A stretch of 64,000 bases of DNA from Rugosimonospora sp040255525 (GTDB lineage: Bacteria > Actinomycetota > Actinomycetes > Mycobacteriales > Micromonosporaceae), in NCBI GenBank assembly GCA_040255525.1, contig JBDZVD010000021.1:9856-73855 (forward strand), given 5' to 3'. The translations under genes were made by a program, and so were the position numbers. This document shows positions 35,853-44,872 of the stretch, piece after piece. Position 1 is the first letter of the stretch. Each line of letters opens with the position of its first letter. The notes beneath the pieces are model-generated. The model had not been told where the DNA came from and did no database searches. It saw only the letters and a list, made by a program, of their open reading frames with translations.

Positions 35853-37217
35853 ATGGCCACTGCGACGCTTCCTCCCGGGCCGTCCGGGCCGGCCGTTTTC
35901 CAGGCCATCTCCACCCTGACCGCGTCCCGCCGCCGGATGCGCCGACTGCACCAGCGCTACGGCGACGCATTCAGCGTCCGGCTGCCCGCCGTCGACCACG
36001 CCCTGGTCATCAGCGATCCCGGCGAGGTCAGGCAGCTGTTCCAGACCAGCCCCGACATCGTCGACAACGTCGGTCGCAACCTGGGCAGGGTGCTCGGCCC
36101 CGGCTCCCTGTTCGCCCTGAACGGCGAGGAGCACCACCGGCAGCGCAAGCTGCTGGTGCCGCCGTTCCACGGCCGGCGACTGGCGGCGTACGAGAAGATC
36201 GTCGAGGACGAGACGGTGCGGGAGCTCGCCACGTGGCCCCGGGACGCGCCGTTGCCGGCGATGCCCTCGATGATGCGCATCACTCTGAGCGTCATCCTGC
36301 GTGCCGTGTTCGGCGCCGAAGGGGCCGAGTTCGGCCAGCTGCGCGAGCTGCTGCCCCGGATGGTCGCGCTCGGTTCCCGGCTGGCCTCGCTGCCGATCCC
36401 CGAGGTCGACCTGGGGTGGTGGAGCCCGTGGGGGCGGTTCCGCGCGATGCGCCGCCGCTACGACGCGATTGTGGAACGGTTGCTGGCCGGCGCCGCGCGG
36501 GACCCGCACCTCGACGAGCGCGACGACATCCTCGCCATGATGATGCAGAGCCGGTACGACGACGGCACCGCGATGAGCCACAGCGACATCGCCGACCAGC
36601 TGCTGACCCTGTTGTCCGCCGGCCACGAGACGACGGCGACGACGCTGGCCTGGACCATCGAGCGGCTGCGTCGCCACCCGGACGTGCTGGACGAACTCGT
36701 CGCCGAGGTGGACGCGGGCGGCGGCACGCTGCGCCAGGCGACGATCATCGAGGTGCAGCGGACCCGGCCGGTCGTGGAGCTGGTCGGGCGCCAGGTGAGA
36801 GCCGAGAGCTTCCGGCTCGGCCGCTGGACGCTACCCCGCGGGTGCGCGATCATCGTCAGCATCACGCTCGTCCACGACAACGACGCGCTCTTCCCGCACG
36901 CGCGGGCGTTCGACCCGTCCCGGTTCCTGGACGCGAAGCCGGACCTGTACCAGTGGATCCCGTTCGGCGGCGGCACCCGGCGCTGCCTCGGCGCGGCGTT
37001 CGCGAACATGGAGATGAACGTGGTGCTGCGCACCCTGCTACGCGACTACACACTGCTGCCCACGTCCGAACCGGCGGAGCGGCGGCATTCCCGGGGCATC
37101 GCCAACGCCCCGGCGAAGGGCGGCCTGGCGGTCGTCCACCCCCGGGCCGCGCGGCCGCGAGCCGCGGAGGCCGGCCACCCGACGACCCGCCACACGACCG
37201 CGGGAGGCCGGGCGTGA
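35853..37217 (+). CDS. Cytochrome P450
   Basis: A 454-aa cytosolic P450. The heme ligand is C378 in FGGGTRRCLGAAFA; the I-helix has LLSAGHETTATTLAW and the ExxR motif is EVQR in IIEVQRTRP. Its overall pattern resembles the mycobacterial/actinobacterial CYP138-like group rather than the CYP107-type enzyme at 58552. GGAAGG precedes the ATG by five bases. It leads a four-gene operon: P450, hydrolase, SDR and Baeyer-Villiger-type monooxygenase, each overlapping the next. The operon looks catabolic or detoxifying, acting on a lipid, terpenoid or ketone; the substrate is unknown. Confidence 0.92.
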   Translation: MATATLPPGPSGPAVFQAISTLTASRRRMRRLHQRYGDAFSVRLPAVDHALVISDPGEVRQLFQTSPDIVDNVGRNLGRVLGPGSLFALNGEEHHRQRKLLVPPFHGRRLAAYEKIVEDETVRELATWPRDAPLPAMPSMMRITLSVILRAVFGAEGAEFGQLRELLPRMVALGSRLASLPIPEVDLGWWSPWGRFRAMRRRYDAIVERLLAGAARDPHLDERDDILAMMMQSRYDDGTAMSHSDIADQLLTLLSAGHETTATTLAWTIERLRRHPDVLDELVAEVDAGGGTLRQATIIEVQRTRPVVELVGRQVRAESFRLGRWTLPRGCAIIVSITLVHDNDALFPHARAFDPSRFLDAKPDLYQWIPFGGGTRRCLGAAFANMEMNVVLRTLLRDYTLLPTSEPAERRHSRGIANAPAKGGLAVVHPRAARPRAAEAGHPTTRHTTAGGRA

Positions 37218-38257
37218 TACCTCACCAGCGGCCGCTTGACCGCGACACCTCCTCCGCCGGCGCCGCTGGCGGCCCCACATCCCCACACCGGCCGCTTGAC
37301 CGCGACACCTCCTCCGTCGGCGCCGCTGGCGGCCGGGTGACCGAGCGGGTCGTCGACGTGGGGCGGGGCATCCGGCTGGCCTGTGAGCAGATCGGCGACG
37401 CCGGCGCGCAGCCGCTTGTCCTGGTCGCCGGGCTGGGCCAGCAGTTGCACAGCTGGCCGACCGAGTTCTGCGAGCGGCTGGCCGGGCGCGGCTACCGGGT
37501 CGTCCGATTCGACAACCGGGACGCGGGCGCCTCGACGCACATGCGGTTCCGGCCCCGGCACCCGCTGGCGACCCTGGCCGGGCGCTGGCACCCGGACCAG
37601 TACGACCTGCACGACCTGGCCACCGACACGCTGGGGCTGATCGACGCACTCGGCTACCGGCAACCGCACCTGGTCGGCATCTCGATGGGCGGCATGATCG
37701 CCCAATCGGTGGCGGCGCTGTGGCCCGACCGGGTACGCACCCTCACCTCGATGATGTCGATGACCGGCGCGCGCGGCTCCGGGCGCCCGGCACTGTCCAC
37801 CCTGCGGCTGCTGGCCGGCCGCCCCGCGCGCGGCCGGCAGGAATCGGCCGACCGGGCGGTACGGATGTTCCGGCACATCGGCTCGCGCGGCTTCCCGTTC
37901 GACGAGGCGTGGGTACGCGAGCTTGCCGGCCGGGCGTACGACCGGGATCCGTCCACCGGGGGCATCGGCCGCCAGCTCGCGGCGATCGTCCGCTCCGGCG
38001 ACCGGACCGCGCAGCTGGCCGCGGTCACCGCGCCGACTCTGGTGATCCACGGCGACCGCGATCGGATGGTCCACCCGAGCGGCGCGGTGGCCACCGCGCG
38101 GGCGATCCCCGGCGCCCGGCTGGAGACGATCCGCGGCCTCGGCCACGACCTGCCGCGCGACGCCTGGCCGGTCCTGATCGACCTGATCGACACGCATGCC
38201 CGCCGGGGCGGGCAGCCCGAGCTGGCGGGGAGCGCGGATGCGCCGAGCACGTCCTGA
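37214..38257 (+). CDS. Alpha/beta hydrolase with N-terminal duplicated repeat module
   Basis: A 347-aa serine hydrolase. The GTG at 37214 overlaps the P450 stop (GTGA) and has GGGAGG six bases upstream. The first 40 residues hold two copies of RPLDRDTSSxGAAGG, encoded by a 62-bp repeat. The hydrolase fold then begins (VDVGRGIRLACEQIGD), with oxyanion LVAGLGQQLHSW, nucleophile S157 (GISMGGMIA), an acid in VIHGDRDRMV and H in LGHDLPR. It is likely an esterase or lactonase; after a Baeyer-Villiger reaction, ester or lactone hydrolysis would be the next step. An alternative start at 37336 lacks a ribosome binding site. Confidence 0.9.
   Translation: MIPHQRPLDRDTSSAGAAGGPTSPHRPLDRDTSSVGAAGGRVTERVVDVGRGIRLACEQIGDAGAQPLVLVAGLGQQLHSWPTEFCERLAGRGYRVVRFDNRDAGASTHMRFRPRHPLATLAGRWHPDQYDLHDLATDTLGLIDALGYRQPHLVGISMGGMIAQSVAALWPDRVRTLTSMMSMTGARGSGRPALSTLRLLAGRPARGRQESADRAVRMFRHIGSRGFPFDEAWVRELAGRAYDRDPSTGGIGRQLAAIVRSGDRTAQLAAVTAPTLVIHGDRDRMVHPSGAVATARAIPGARLETIRGLGHDLPRDAWPVLIDLIDTHARRGGQPELAGSADAPSTS
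37228..37336 (+). repeat. Tandem repeat at the hydrolase start
   Basis: Two copies, 62 bases apart, of a 46-base unit starting CGGCCGCTTGACCGCGACAC and ending CGCTGGCGGCC. They differ at about one position. Related single copies lie near 271-300 (minus) and 42628-42672. Confidence 0.85.
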
Positions 38258-39089
38258 GATCACCGGCCGCCCGGTAATGATCACCGGTGCGGCCTCGGGC
38301 ATCGGCCGCAGCCTCGCCCAGCGGCTGTCCAGGCTGGGCTCGCCGGTAGCCCTCGCCGACGTGGACGAGGCCGGGCTCGCCGCGACCGCCGCCGGCCTCC
38401 CCGGCACGGTACTGACCCGGGTCCTCGACGTGGGCGACGCCGCCGACGTGCTGCGGTTCGCCGGCGAGGTGCGCGGGTGGCTCCCGGCGCCGCTGGCCGC
38501 GGTGTTCAACAACGCCGGAGTCGCGCTGACCTCGACCGTGCTGGACGCGGTGCCGGAGGACGACGACTGGCTGCATCGGACCAACTTCCACGGCGTGGTC
38601 AACGGCACCCGGGCGTTCCTGCCGCTCCTCGTCGACCAGGACGACGGGGTGATCGTGAACACGTCCAGTGTCTTCGGGCTGGTCGGCATGCCCTACCAGA
38701 GCGCCTACTGCGCGGCGAAGTTCGCGGTCCGGGGCTTCACCGACTCGCTGCGGCAGGAGTTGCGCGGCACCGGCGTGCGGGCGGTCACCGTGCACCCCGG
38801 CGGCATCACCACGAACATCGCCCGCAACGCGCGGATGCGCAAGGACCCGCGGGGCCTCGGGCGCACCCGGGAGCAGATGGCGGCGCAGTTCGAGGCGGCC
38901 ACCCTGACCTCACCGGACCGGGCCGCCGCGATCATCCACCGCGGCGTCGAGCGCGGCAAGGCGCGGATCCTGGTCGGCCCGGACGCGTACCTGTTCGACG
39001 CGCTCGCCCGGATCGCGCCCACCCACTACTACAGCGTGATCGCCGGCCTGCAGTCCACGCTGGACAGCCGGCGCCGGGGGTCGCGGTGA
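38238..39089 (+). CDS. Short-chain dehydrogenase/reductase
   Basis: A 283-aa NAD(P)-dependent oxidoreductase. The cofactor motif TGAASGIG is near residues 15-22, NNAGVAL is in place, and the catalytic Ser/Tyr/Lys appear in NTSSVFG and SAYCAAKFAV. The ATG at 38238 follows GGGGAG and lies inside the end of the hydrolase gene, showing coupling. The pattern recalls SadH-like enzymes, which in mycobacteria also sit with an FMO and a hydrolase (mymA operon). It probably oxidises an alcohol to the ketone used by the following monooxygenase. Confidence 0.92.
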   Translation: MRRARPEITGRPVMITGAASGIGRSLAQRLSRLGSPVALADVDEAGLAATAAGLPGTVLTRVLDVGDAADVLRFAGEVRGWLPAPLAAVFNNAGVALTSTVLDAVPEDDDWLHRTNFHGVVNGTRAFLPLLVDQDDGVIVNTSSVFGLVGMPYQSAYCAAKFAVRGFTDSLRQELRGTGVRAVTVHPGGITTNIARNARMRKDPRGLGRTREQMAAQFEAATLTSPDRAAAIIHRGVERGKARILVGPDAYLFDALARIAPTHYYSVIAGLQSTLDSRRRGSR

Positions 39090-40573
39090 CAACCACCACG
39101 GAGCACGTCGACGTACTCATCGTCGGCGCCGGCCTGTCCGGCATCGGCGCCGCGCACCACATCCAGTCGGCCTTCCCGGACCGGACCTACACCATCCTGG
39201 AGGCGCGCGAGGCCATCGGCGGCACCTGGGACCTGTTCCGCTACCCCGGAGTGCGGTCGGACTCGGACATGCACACGCTGGGGTACCGGTTCCGGCCGTG
39301 GACACAGGCCAAGGCCATCGCGGACGGACCGGCCATCCTGGACTACGTGCGGGAGACCGCCGCCGAGGCCGGGATCGACCGGCACGTCCGCTTCGGCCAC
39401 CGCGCGGTCCACGCGGAATGGTCCACGGTGGACGCCCGGTGGACCGTGGAGGCGGTGCACGGCGACCGGCGGGTACGGCTGACCACCGGGTTCCTGTACG
39501 TGTGCACCGGCTACTACCGGTACGACGCCGGGTACGTGCCGGACTTCCCGGGCATCCAACGGTTCGCCGGTACGGTGGTCCACCCGCAGTTCTGGCCCGA
39601 GGACCTGGACTACACGGGCAGGAAGATCGTGGTGATCGGCAGCGGCGCGACGGCGGTGACGCTCGTACCGGCGATGGCCGACCGGGCCGCGCACGTGACG
39701 ATGCTCCAGCGCTCCCCCACGTACATCGCGTCCCGGCCGGGCGAGGACGTGCTCGCGAACCGGCTGCGGCGCACGCTCGGACCGCGCCGCGCATACCCGG
39801 TCACCCGCTGGAAGAACGTCCTTCTCGGTACGCTGTTCTACAAGCTGAGCCGCAGCCGCCCCCAGATGGTGCGGTCGGTGATCCGCAACGGCGCGATCCG
39901 GCAGCTGCCGCCGGGGTACGACGTCGACACCCACTTCAACCCCCGCTACCAGCCGTGGGACCAGCGGCTGTGCCTGGCGCCGGACGGCGATCTGTTCACC
40001 GCGATCCGGCAGGGCAAGGCGTCGGTGGTCACCGACCGGATCGCCGGGTTCACGCCCACCGGCCTGCGCCTGGAGTCGGGCGCCGAACTCGACGCGGACA
40101 TCGTCGTCACCGCGACCGGGCTGCGGCTGCTGGCCTTCGGCGGCATGGGGCTGGCCGTCGACGGCCACGACGTGACGCTGCGGGACACCATGGCGTACAA
40201 GACCATGATGCTGTCCGGCGTGCCGAACTTCGTGTTCACCATCGGGTACACGAACGCGTCCTGGACGCTGAAGGCCGACCTCGTCGCCGGGTACGTCGTC
40301 CGGCTGCTGCGCCACCTCGACACCCACGGGTACGACCAGTGCGTACCCGCCCACGATCCCACCGTCACCCGCGTGCCGCTGCTGGACTTCCAGGCCGGCT
40401 ACGTGCTGCGGTCGATCGACGAGTTCCCGCGGACCGGGTCACGGGCGCCGTGGCGCCTGGGCATGAGCTACCTGCACGACGTACTGAGCCTGCGGTACGG
40501 CCGGATCGACGACGGCACCCTGCGGTTCTCCCGCCGGCCGGCGCCCACCCCGGCGGCTCCACGGGCCGCCTGA
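39086..40573 (+). CDS. Baeyer-Villiger-type flavin monooxygenase (EthA/MymA-like)
   Basis: A 495-aa FAD/NADPH enzyme. The FAD motif GAGLSGIGAA lies near residues 16-25, the NADPH motif is VIGSGATAVT, and the Baeyer-Villiger fingerprint FxGxxxHxxxWP is seen at residues 160-171 (FAGTVVHPQFWP). The GTG start overlaps the SDR stop (GTGA). Such enzymes insert oxygen next to ketones or oxidise sulfur/nitrogen, as EthA does. In this operon the order P450 - hydrolase - SDR - BVMO suggests hydroxylation, oxidation to ketone, lactonisation and ring or ester opening. Confidence 0.93.
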   Translation: MTTTTEHVDVLIVGAGLSGIGAAHHIQSAFPDRTYTILEAREAIGGTWDLFRYPGVRSDSDMHTLGYRFRPWTQAKAIADGPAILDYVRETAAEAGIDRHVRFGHRAVHAEWSTVDARWTVEAVHGDRRVRLTTGFLYVCTGYYRYDAGYVPDFPGIQRFAGTVVHPQFWPEDLDYTGRKIVVIGSGATAVTLVPAMADRAAHVTMLQRSPTYIASRPGEDVLANRLRRTLGPRRAYPVTRWKNVLLGTLFYKLSRSRPQMVRSVIRNGAIRQLPPGYDVDTHFNPRYQPWDQRLCLAPDGDLFTAIRQGKASVVTDRIAGFTPTGLRLESGAELDADIVVTATGLRLLAFGGMGLAVDGHDVTLRDTMAYKTMMLSGVPNFVFTIGYTNASWTLKADLVAGYVVRLLRHLDTHGYDQCVPAHDPTVTRVPLLDFQAGYVLRSIDEFPRTGSRAPWRLGMSYLHDVLSLRYGRIDDGTLRFSRRPAPTPAAPRAA

Positions 40574-40679
40574 GCGCGCCGGGCGCGCCGGCAACCCGCT
40601 CGGGCCACCGCCTCGCTGCCCCCGCGGGCCCCGCGATATCCGGTCGCGGGCGGCGGGGTGGAACTGGCAGGCTTCCCGT

Positions 40680-41237
40680 GTGGATCATGCGGTGAACCAT
40701 GCGGTAAACCATGCGGAGGTGCTGCTGATCGGCGGCCGTGCCGGCGTAGGCAAGACCACGGTCGGGTGGGAGGTCTCCGCGCGGCTGCGCGCCGCCGCCG
40801 TTGCGCACGCGATCGTCGAGGGCGACTTCATGGGACAGGTGCACCCGGCACCGGACGCGGATCCGGACCGTTCGGCGATCGTCGAGCGCAACCTGACGGC
40901 CGTCTGGGCCAACTATCGCCGGCTCGGATGCCGCCGGCTCATCTACACCAACACCCTCAGCGTGCTGCCCTCGAGCCAGGCCATGTTCCGCCGGGCGATG
41001 GGCGCCGACGTACGGATCGTCCGCGTGCTGCTCACCGCCGGGGACGCGACGGTGGACGAACGCCTGGCGGCCCGGGAACTCGGCAGCGAACTGGAGCAGA
41101 CGCGGGGCATCAGTGCCGCCAGGGCCCGGCTGCTGGACGAGCGGGTGGCGCCGGACACCGTCCGGATCGCGACCGATCGCCGGAGCGTCACGGACATCGC
41201 CCGCGACGTAGTGGCGGCCACCGGCTGGGAACGGTAG
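40680..41237 (+). CDS. P-loop kinase-like protein
   Basis: A 185-aa ATP-binding protein with Walker A GGRAGVGKTT at residues 18-27 and the look of a small-molecule kinase (AAA_33/APS-kinase-like fold): EGDFMGQVH could bind substrate, and AARELGSELEQTRG resembles a lid region. The N-terminus repeats HAVNHAVNHA, coded by a 12-bp unit repeated at the start. The start is GTG at 40680 without a clear ribosome binding site, so its first residues are uncertain. No functional partner is evident. Confidence 0.75.
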   Translation: MDHAVNHAVNHAEVLLIGGRAGVGKTTVGWEVSARLRAAAVAHAIVEGDFMGQVHPAPDADPDRSAIVERNLTAVWANYRRLGCRRLIYTNTLSVLPSSQAMFRRAMGADVRIVRVLLTAGDATVDERLAARELGSELEQTRGISAARARLLDERVAPDTVRIATDRRSVTDIARDVVAATGWER

Positions 41238-41767
41238 CGCCGGTGTGCACCCGCGCCCGGCGCGCCGGGCGCGTCAGCCGGACCGGGGTGTACAGCCGCG
41301 GGTGCCCCTCGGCGGCGAAGGTCGGCAGGTCGATCGCCCGGGCGCGGAGGAGGCCCAGGTCCGCCAGCAGCCGGCTGCGCGCGTCGCGTGCCCGCACCCG
41401 CACGGCCGCGGCCGCCGGCCGGGCGGTACCCGCCCTTCTTCGATCGGGTCCCGCTCTGTTCCGGGTGGGCGGCGCCGTCCGGGCGGGCGACGCCGTCCGG
41501 GTGACCGCCGCCGCACCGCGCGTCGGAGCCGCCGAATCATCGGAGGACTGGCGCGGGAATCGACGGGCTGACCCGTGACACAGCCAACACGACCGTGTCC
41601 TGGGAGGGATCTGGACAGCTTATTCGGGCATGTGCGAGGCTGCGAGGCGTTCGTACATCGGATTAATCTGTGCGACGGCCGGCCGGTACGGGGACATCGC
41701 TTTGCCAGCGGAGCCGGGCGTGTTCGCCAGACAGGTCCAGCTGCCGCTGCGACGAGGGGACAACTCC
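41238..41767 (+). other. Intergenic region upstream of the FAH gene
   Basis: 530 bases without a convincing gene. A short minus-strand reading (LLADLGLLRARAIDLPTF, about 41280-41380) has coding flavour but no recognisable family or start. The right part (41570-41767), less G+C-rich, probably holds the promoter of the sugar-acid genes. The FAH frame is open back to 41630, but its domain starts at 41768. Confidence 0.4.
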
Positions 41768-42616
41768 ATGAGGTTGGTGCGGATCGGGCCGGCGGGTGCC
41801 GAGCGGCCCGCGGTGCTCGACGGTAACGGGCGGTATCTGGACATCTCGCCGATCACCGCGGACATCGACGGCGCCTTTCTCGCCAGCGACGGGATCGACC
41901 GCGTGCGGACCGCTCTGGCCCGCGGGGAGCTGACCGAGCTGCCCGCCCCCGAACGGATCGGATCCCCGGTCGCCCGGCCCGGGAAGGTGGTGTGCATCGG
42001 GCTGAACTACTCCGACCACGCGGCGGAGACCGGAGCGACGACGCCGACCGAGCCGATCGTCTTCATGAAGGGGCCGGACACGGTTGTCGGCCCGAACGAC
42101 GCGGTGCTCATCCCGCGCCGCAGCGCCAAGACGGACTACGAGGTCGAGCTGGGCATCGTCATCGGCAAGCCGGCGCGGTACCTCGACTCGCCGGCCGACG
42201 CGACCGGTGTCATCGCCGGCTACGCGCTGGCCAACGACGTCAGCGAACGGGAGTTCCAGACCGAACGGGGCGGCCAGTGGGACAAGGGCAAGTCCTGCGA
42301 GACCTTCAACCCGCTGGGCCCGTGGCTGGTGACCGCCGATGACGTACCCGATCCGCAGGCGCTGGGCCTGCGCACCTGGGTCAACGGCCAGCCGCGCCAG
42401 GACGGCAACACCAAGAATATGATCTTCGACGTGTACCACGTGGTGTGGTACCTGAGCCAGTTCATGGTGCTCGAACCGGGCGACCTGGTGAACACCGGCA
42501 CGCCGGCCGGCGTCGGCTTCGGCGCCAACGACTTCCCGTTCCTGCGGGCCGGCGACGTGGTCGAGATGGAGATCGACGGGCTGGGCCGGGCGCGGCAGGA
42601 GATGGGCCAGGCATGA
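41768..42616 (+). CDS. Fumarylacetoacetate-hydrolase-family protein (diketo-deoxy-sugar-acid hydrolase-like)
   Basis: A 282-aa FAH-fold hydrolase. It begins MRLVRIGPAGAERPAVLDG, has VCIGLNYSDHAAE, and the divalent-metal ligands in DYEVELGIVIG and ANDVSERE. Length and strings such as GQWDKGKSCETFNPLGPWLVT match the group containing 2,4-diketo-3-deoxy-L-fuconate hydrolase, which yields pyruvate and lactate. GAGGGG precedes the ATG by eight bases. Together with the following SDR and LarA-like genes it suggests oxidative breakdown of L-fucose, L-rhamnose or a related acid; the exact sugar is inference. Confidence 0.85.
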   Translation: MRLVRIGPAGAERPAVLDGNGRYLDISPITADIDGAFLASDGIDRVRTALARGELTELPAPERIGSPVARPGKVVCIGLNYSDHAAETGATTPTEPIVFMKGPDTVVGPNDAVLIPRRSAKTDYEVELGIVIGKPARYLDSPADATGVIAGYALANDVSEREFQTERGGQWDKGKSCETFNPLGPWLVTADDVPDPQALGLRTWVNGQPRQDGNTKNMIFDVYHVVWYLSQFMVLEPGDLVNTGTPAGVGFGANDFPFLRAGDVVEMEIDGLGRARQEMGQA

Positions 42617-43440
42617 CCTCCTCTCACTCGGGACCGCCTGACCGCGACGCCTCCCTCGCCGGCGCCGCCGGCACTCGCGCGAGCAGCGGGGAATTCGGCA
42701 GGCTGGTCGCCGCCGTCACCGGCGGCGCCTCCGGGATCGGGCTGGCCACCGCGCACTTGCTGGCCCAGCGCGGCGCCTCGGTGGCGGTACTCGACCTCAG
42801 GCCGGACACCGTCGAGGAGCCGCTGCACGGGATCGTCTGCGACGTCAGCGACGACGGCAGCGTCCGGGACGCGATCGCGGCGGTGATCGAGCGGTACGGG
42901 GCGCTGGACATCCTGGTCAACAACGCCGGCATCGGCGCGCAGGGCACGGTCGAGGACAACGCCGACGCCGAGTGGCAGCGGGTGTTCGACGTCAACGTTG
43001 TCGGTATGGTCCGCACGAGCCGGGCGGCGCTGCCGCACCTGCGCCGCTCGCCGCACGCCGCGATCGTCAACACCTGCTCGATCGCGGCCACCGCCGGCCT
43101 GCCGCAGCGCGCGCTGTACTCGGCATCCAAGGGGGCGGTGCTCGCCCTGACCCGGGCGATGGCCGCCGACCACCTGCGCGAGGGGATCAGGGTCAACTGC
43201 GTCAACCCGGGCACCGCAGACACCCCGTGGATCGACCGGCTGCTGTCCGTGGCACCGGATCCGGCCGCCGAGCGCGCCGCGCTGGAGGCGCGGCAGCCAC
43301 ACGGCCGGCTGGTCCGGGCCGACGAGGTGGCCGCCGCGATCGCGTACCTGGCCGGCCCCGGGGCGGGCTCCACGACCGGGGTGGACCTCGCGGTGGACGG
43401 TGGCATGGCCGGCCTGCGCCTGCGCCCGCCCGGCCAGTGA
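42613..43440 (+). CDS. SDR dehydrogenase, deoxy-sugar-acid type, with N-terminal repeat module
   Basis: A 275-aa NAD(P) oxidoreductase. The ATG overlaps the FAH stop (ATGA). The first 25 residues carry the GPPDRDASLAGAAG module also seen at 37214. The SDR fold follows: TGGASGIGLA, NNAGIGA, NTCSIAA and catalytic YSASKGAV. The C-terminal NPGTADTPWIDRLL pattern is typical of L-fucose dehydrogenase and 2-keto-3-deoxy-L-fuconate 4-dehydrogenase relatives. Coupled translation with the FAH hydrolase supports consecutive steps: oxidation at C4 then hydrolysis of the diketo acid. Confidence 0.87.
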   Translation: MTSSHSGPPDRDASLAGAAGTRASSGEFGRLVAAVTGGASGIGLATAHLLAQRGASVAVLDLRPDTVEEPLHGIVCDVSDDGSVRDAIAAVIERYGALDILVNNAGIGAQGTVEDNADAEWQRVFDVNVVGMVRTSRAALPHLRRSPHAAIVNTCSIAATAGLPQRALYSASKGAVLALTRAMAADHLREGIRVNCVNPGTADTPWIDRLLSVAPDPAAERAALEARQPHGRLVRADEVAAAIAYLAGPGAGSTTGVDLAVDGGMAGLRLRPPGQ

Positions 43441-43462
43441 CCGCCGGTAGGGAGGATCCGGC

Positions 43463-44722
43463 ATGAGGGTTCAGCTCGCCTACGGCACCGACGGCCTTTC
43501 CGTCGACCTGCCTGACGGGCGCACCACGCTCATCGCGCCCGCCCATCCGCCCGGCGTCGCGGACGAACGCGCCACCCTGCGCGAGGCGTTGCGGCGTCCT
43601 CAGGCCGGCCCGCCGCTGCGCGACCGGGTGCGCCCCGGACAGACGGTGGCGATCTCGGCCTGTGACGGTACCCGGCCGCAGCCGCGGCAGGTGATGGTCG
43701 AGGCGATCCTCGACGAACTCGACGGCGTACTCGACCGCGGGGACCTGGTGATCCTGGTCGCCACCGGTACGCACCGGGCCAACACCGACACCGAACTGCG
43801 GGCGATGTTCGGCGACTGGATCGTCGACAACGTACGGATCGTCAACCATGACGCCCGCGACGCCGGTAGCCTGCGTTTCCTCGGCCACTTCGGCAAGGAC
43901 GTGCCGGTGTGGCTGAACCGCGAGTGGGTCGACGCCGACGTGCGCATCACGACCGGCTTCGTCGAGCCGCACTTCTTCGCCGGGTTCTCCGGCGGTCCGA
44001 AGCTCGTCGCGCCCGGACTCGCCGGCCTGGACACCGTGCTGACCCTGCACGACGCCACGCGCATCGGCGACCCGCGAGCCACCTGGGGCATCATCGAGGG
44101 CAATCCGATCCACGACGACGTGCGCGCCATCGCCGCCGGTACCGGCGTGCACTTCGCCCTCGACGTCATCCTCAACCGGCAGCAGCGGATCGTGGCCGCG
44201 TTCGGCGGCGACCTTGCAGCCATGCACGCCGCGGCCACCCGCGCGGCCCGTACCATCGCGATGCGGCCGGTACCGGCGCCGTTCGACGTCGTGGTCACCA
44301 CGAACGCCGGCTTCCCGCTGGACCAGAACCTGTACCAGTCGGTGAAGGGCATGTCAGCGGCGGCGACCGTGGTGAAGCCCGGCGGCACCATCATCTGCGC
44401 GGCCGAGTGCCGCGACGGCTTCCCCGACCACGGCTCCTACCGGGAGGTGCTGACCTCGCAGCCCTCCCCGGCCGCGCTGCTGGAGGCGATCCGGGCCCGG
44501 CCGCGGACCGTGCCGGACCAGTGGCAGGTGCAGGTCCAGGCGCGCATCCAGTCCACTGCGCGGGTGGTCATGCACACCTCGTACCTGTCCGACGCGCAGC
44601 TGGCCGAGGCGCACCTGGAACAGACCGCGGACATCGCGGAGTGCGTGGCCCGGCACGGTCCGGACGCGACCGTCTGCGTCCTGCCCGAGGGACCGCAGAC
44701 CATTCCCTACCTGCGGCCCTGA
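43463..44722 (+). CDS. larA: LarA-family nickel-dependent racemase-like protein
   Basis: A 419-aa protein of the lactate-racemase family. Recognisable elements are DGTRPQP, ATGTHR, VNHDAR, and GFVEPHFFAGFSGGPKLVAPG, which covers the histidine and lysine positions that interact with the nickel-pincer cofactor; a second lysine is in YQSVKGMSAA. GGGAGG precedes the ATG. The cofactor-making LarB, LarC and LarE genes are not in the window. In this operon it may interconvert L- and D-lactate (a product of the preceding hydrolase) or another 2-hydroxy acid; LarA relatives have varied substrates. Confidence 0.85.
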   Translation: MRVQLAYGTDGLSVDLPDGRTTLIAPAHPPGVADERATLREALRRPQAGPPLRDRVRPGQTVAISACDGTRPQPRQVMVEAILDELDGVLDRGDLVILVATGTHRANTDTELRAMFGDWIVDNVRIVNHDARDAGSLRFLGHFGKDVPVWLNREWVDADVRITTGFVEPHFFAGFSGGPKLVAPGLAGLDTVLTLHDATRIGDPRATWGIIEGNPIHDDVRAIAAGTGVHFALDVILNRQQRIVAAFGGDLAAMHAAATRAARTIAMRPVPAPFDVVVTTNAGFPLDQNLYQSVKGMSAAATVVKPGGTIICAAECRDGFPDHGSYREVLTSQPSPAALLEAIRARPRTVPDQWQVQVQARIQSTARVVMHTSYLSDAQLAEAHLEQTADIAECVARHGPDATVCVLPEGPQTIPYLRP

Positions 44723-44836
44723 CCGTCGCGGGGCCGAGGCGGAAGCTGCCCGGCCGCCGACGCTGTGAGTCAGTGAGCGCCGGCGACCCGGTGGCTCCGC
44801 CACGGCCGCAGCATAGCCAGGGATCCGCCCACGGCT

Positions 44837-44851
44837 GCCGGCTTCGCCGGC
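44837..44851. terminator. Small hairpin between convergent larA and FAH genes
   Basis: GCCGGC-TTC-GCCGGC, a 6-bp perfect stem with three-base loop in the 150-bp convergent spacer; a second weak hairpin (GTGGC-TCC-GCCAC) lies at about 44791-44803. Confidence 0.4.
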
Positions 44852-44872
44852 CGATCACCCGATGTGGCCGCA

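Noticed and set aside
41188..41403. 71-codon minus-strand ORF
   Set aside because: Overlaps the end of the kinase-like gene, has no family match I recognise and no ribosome binding site.
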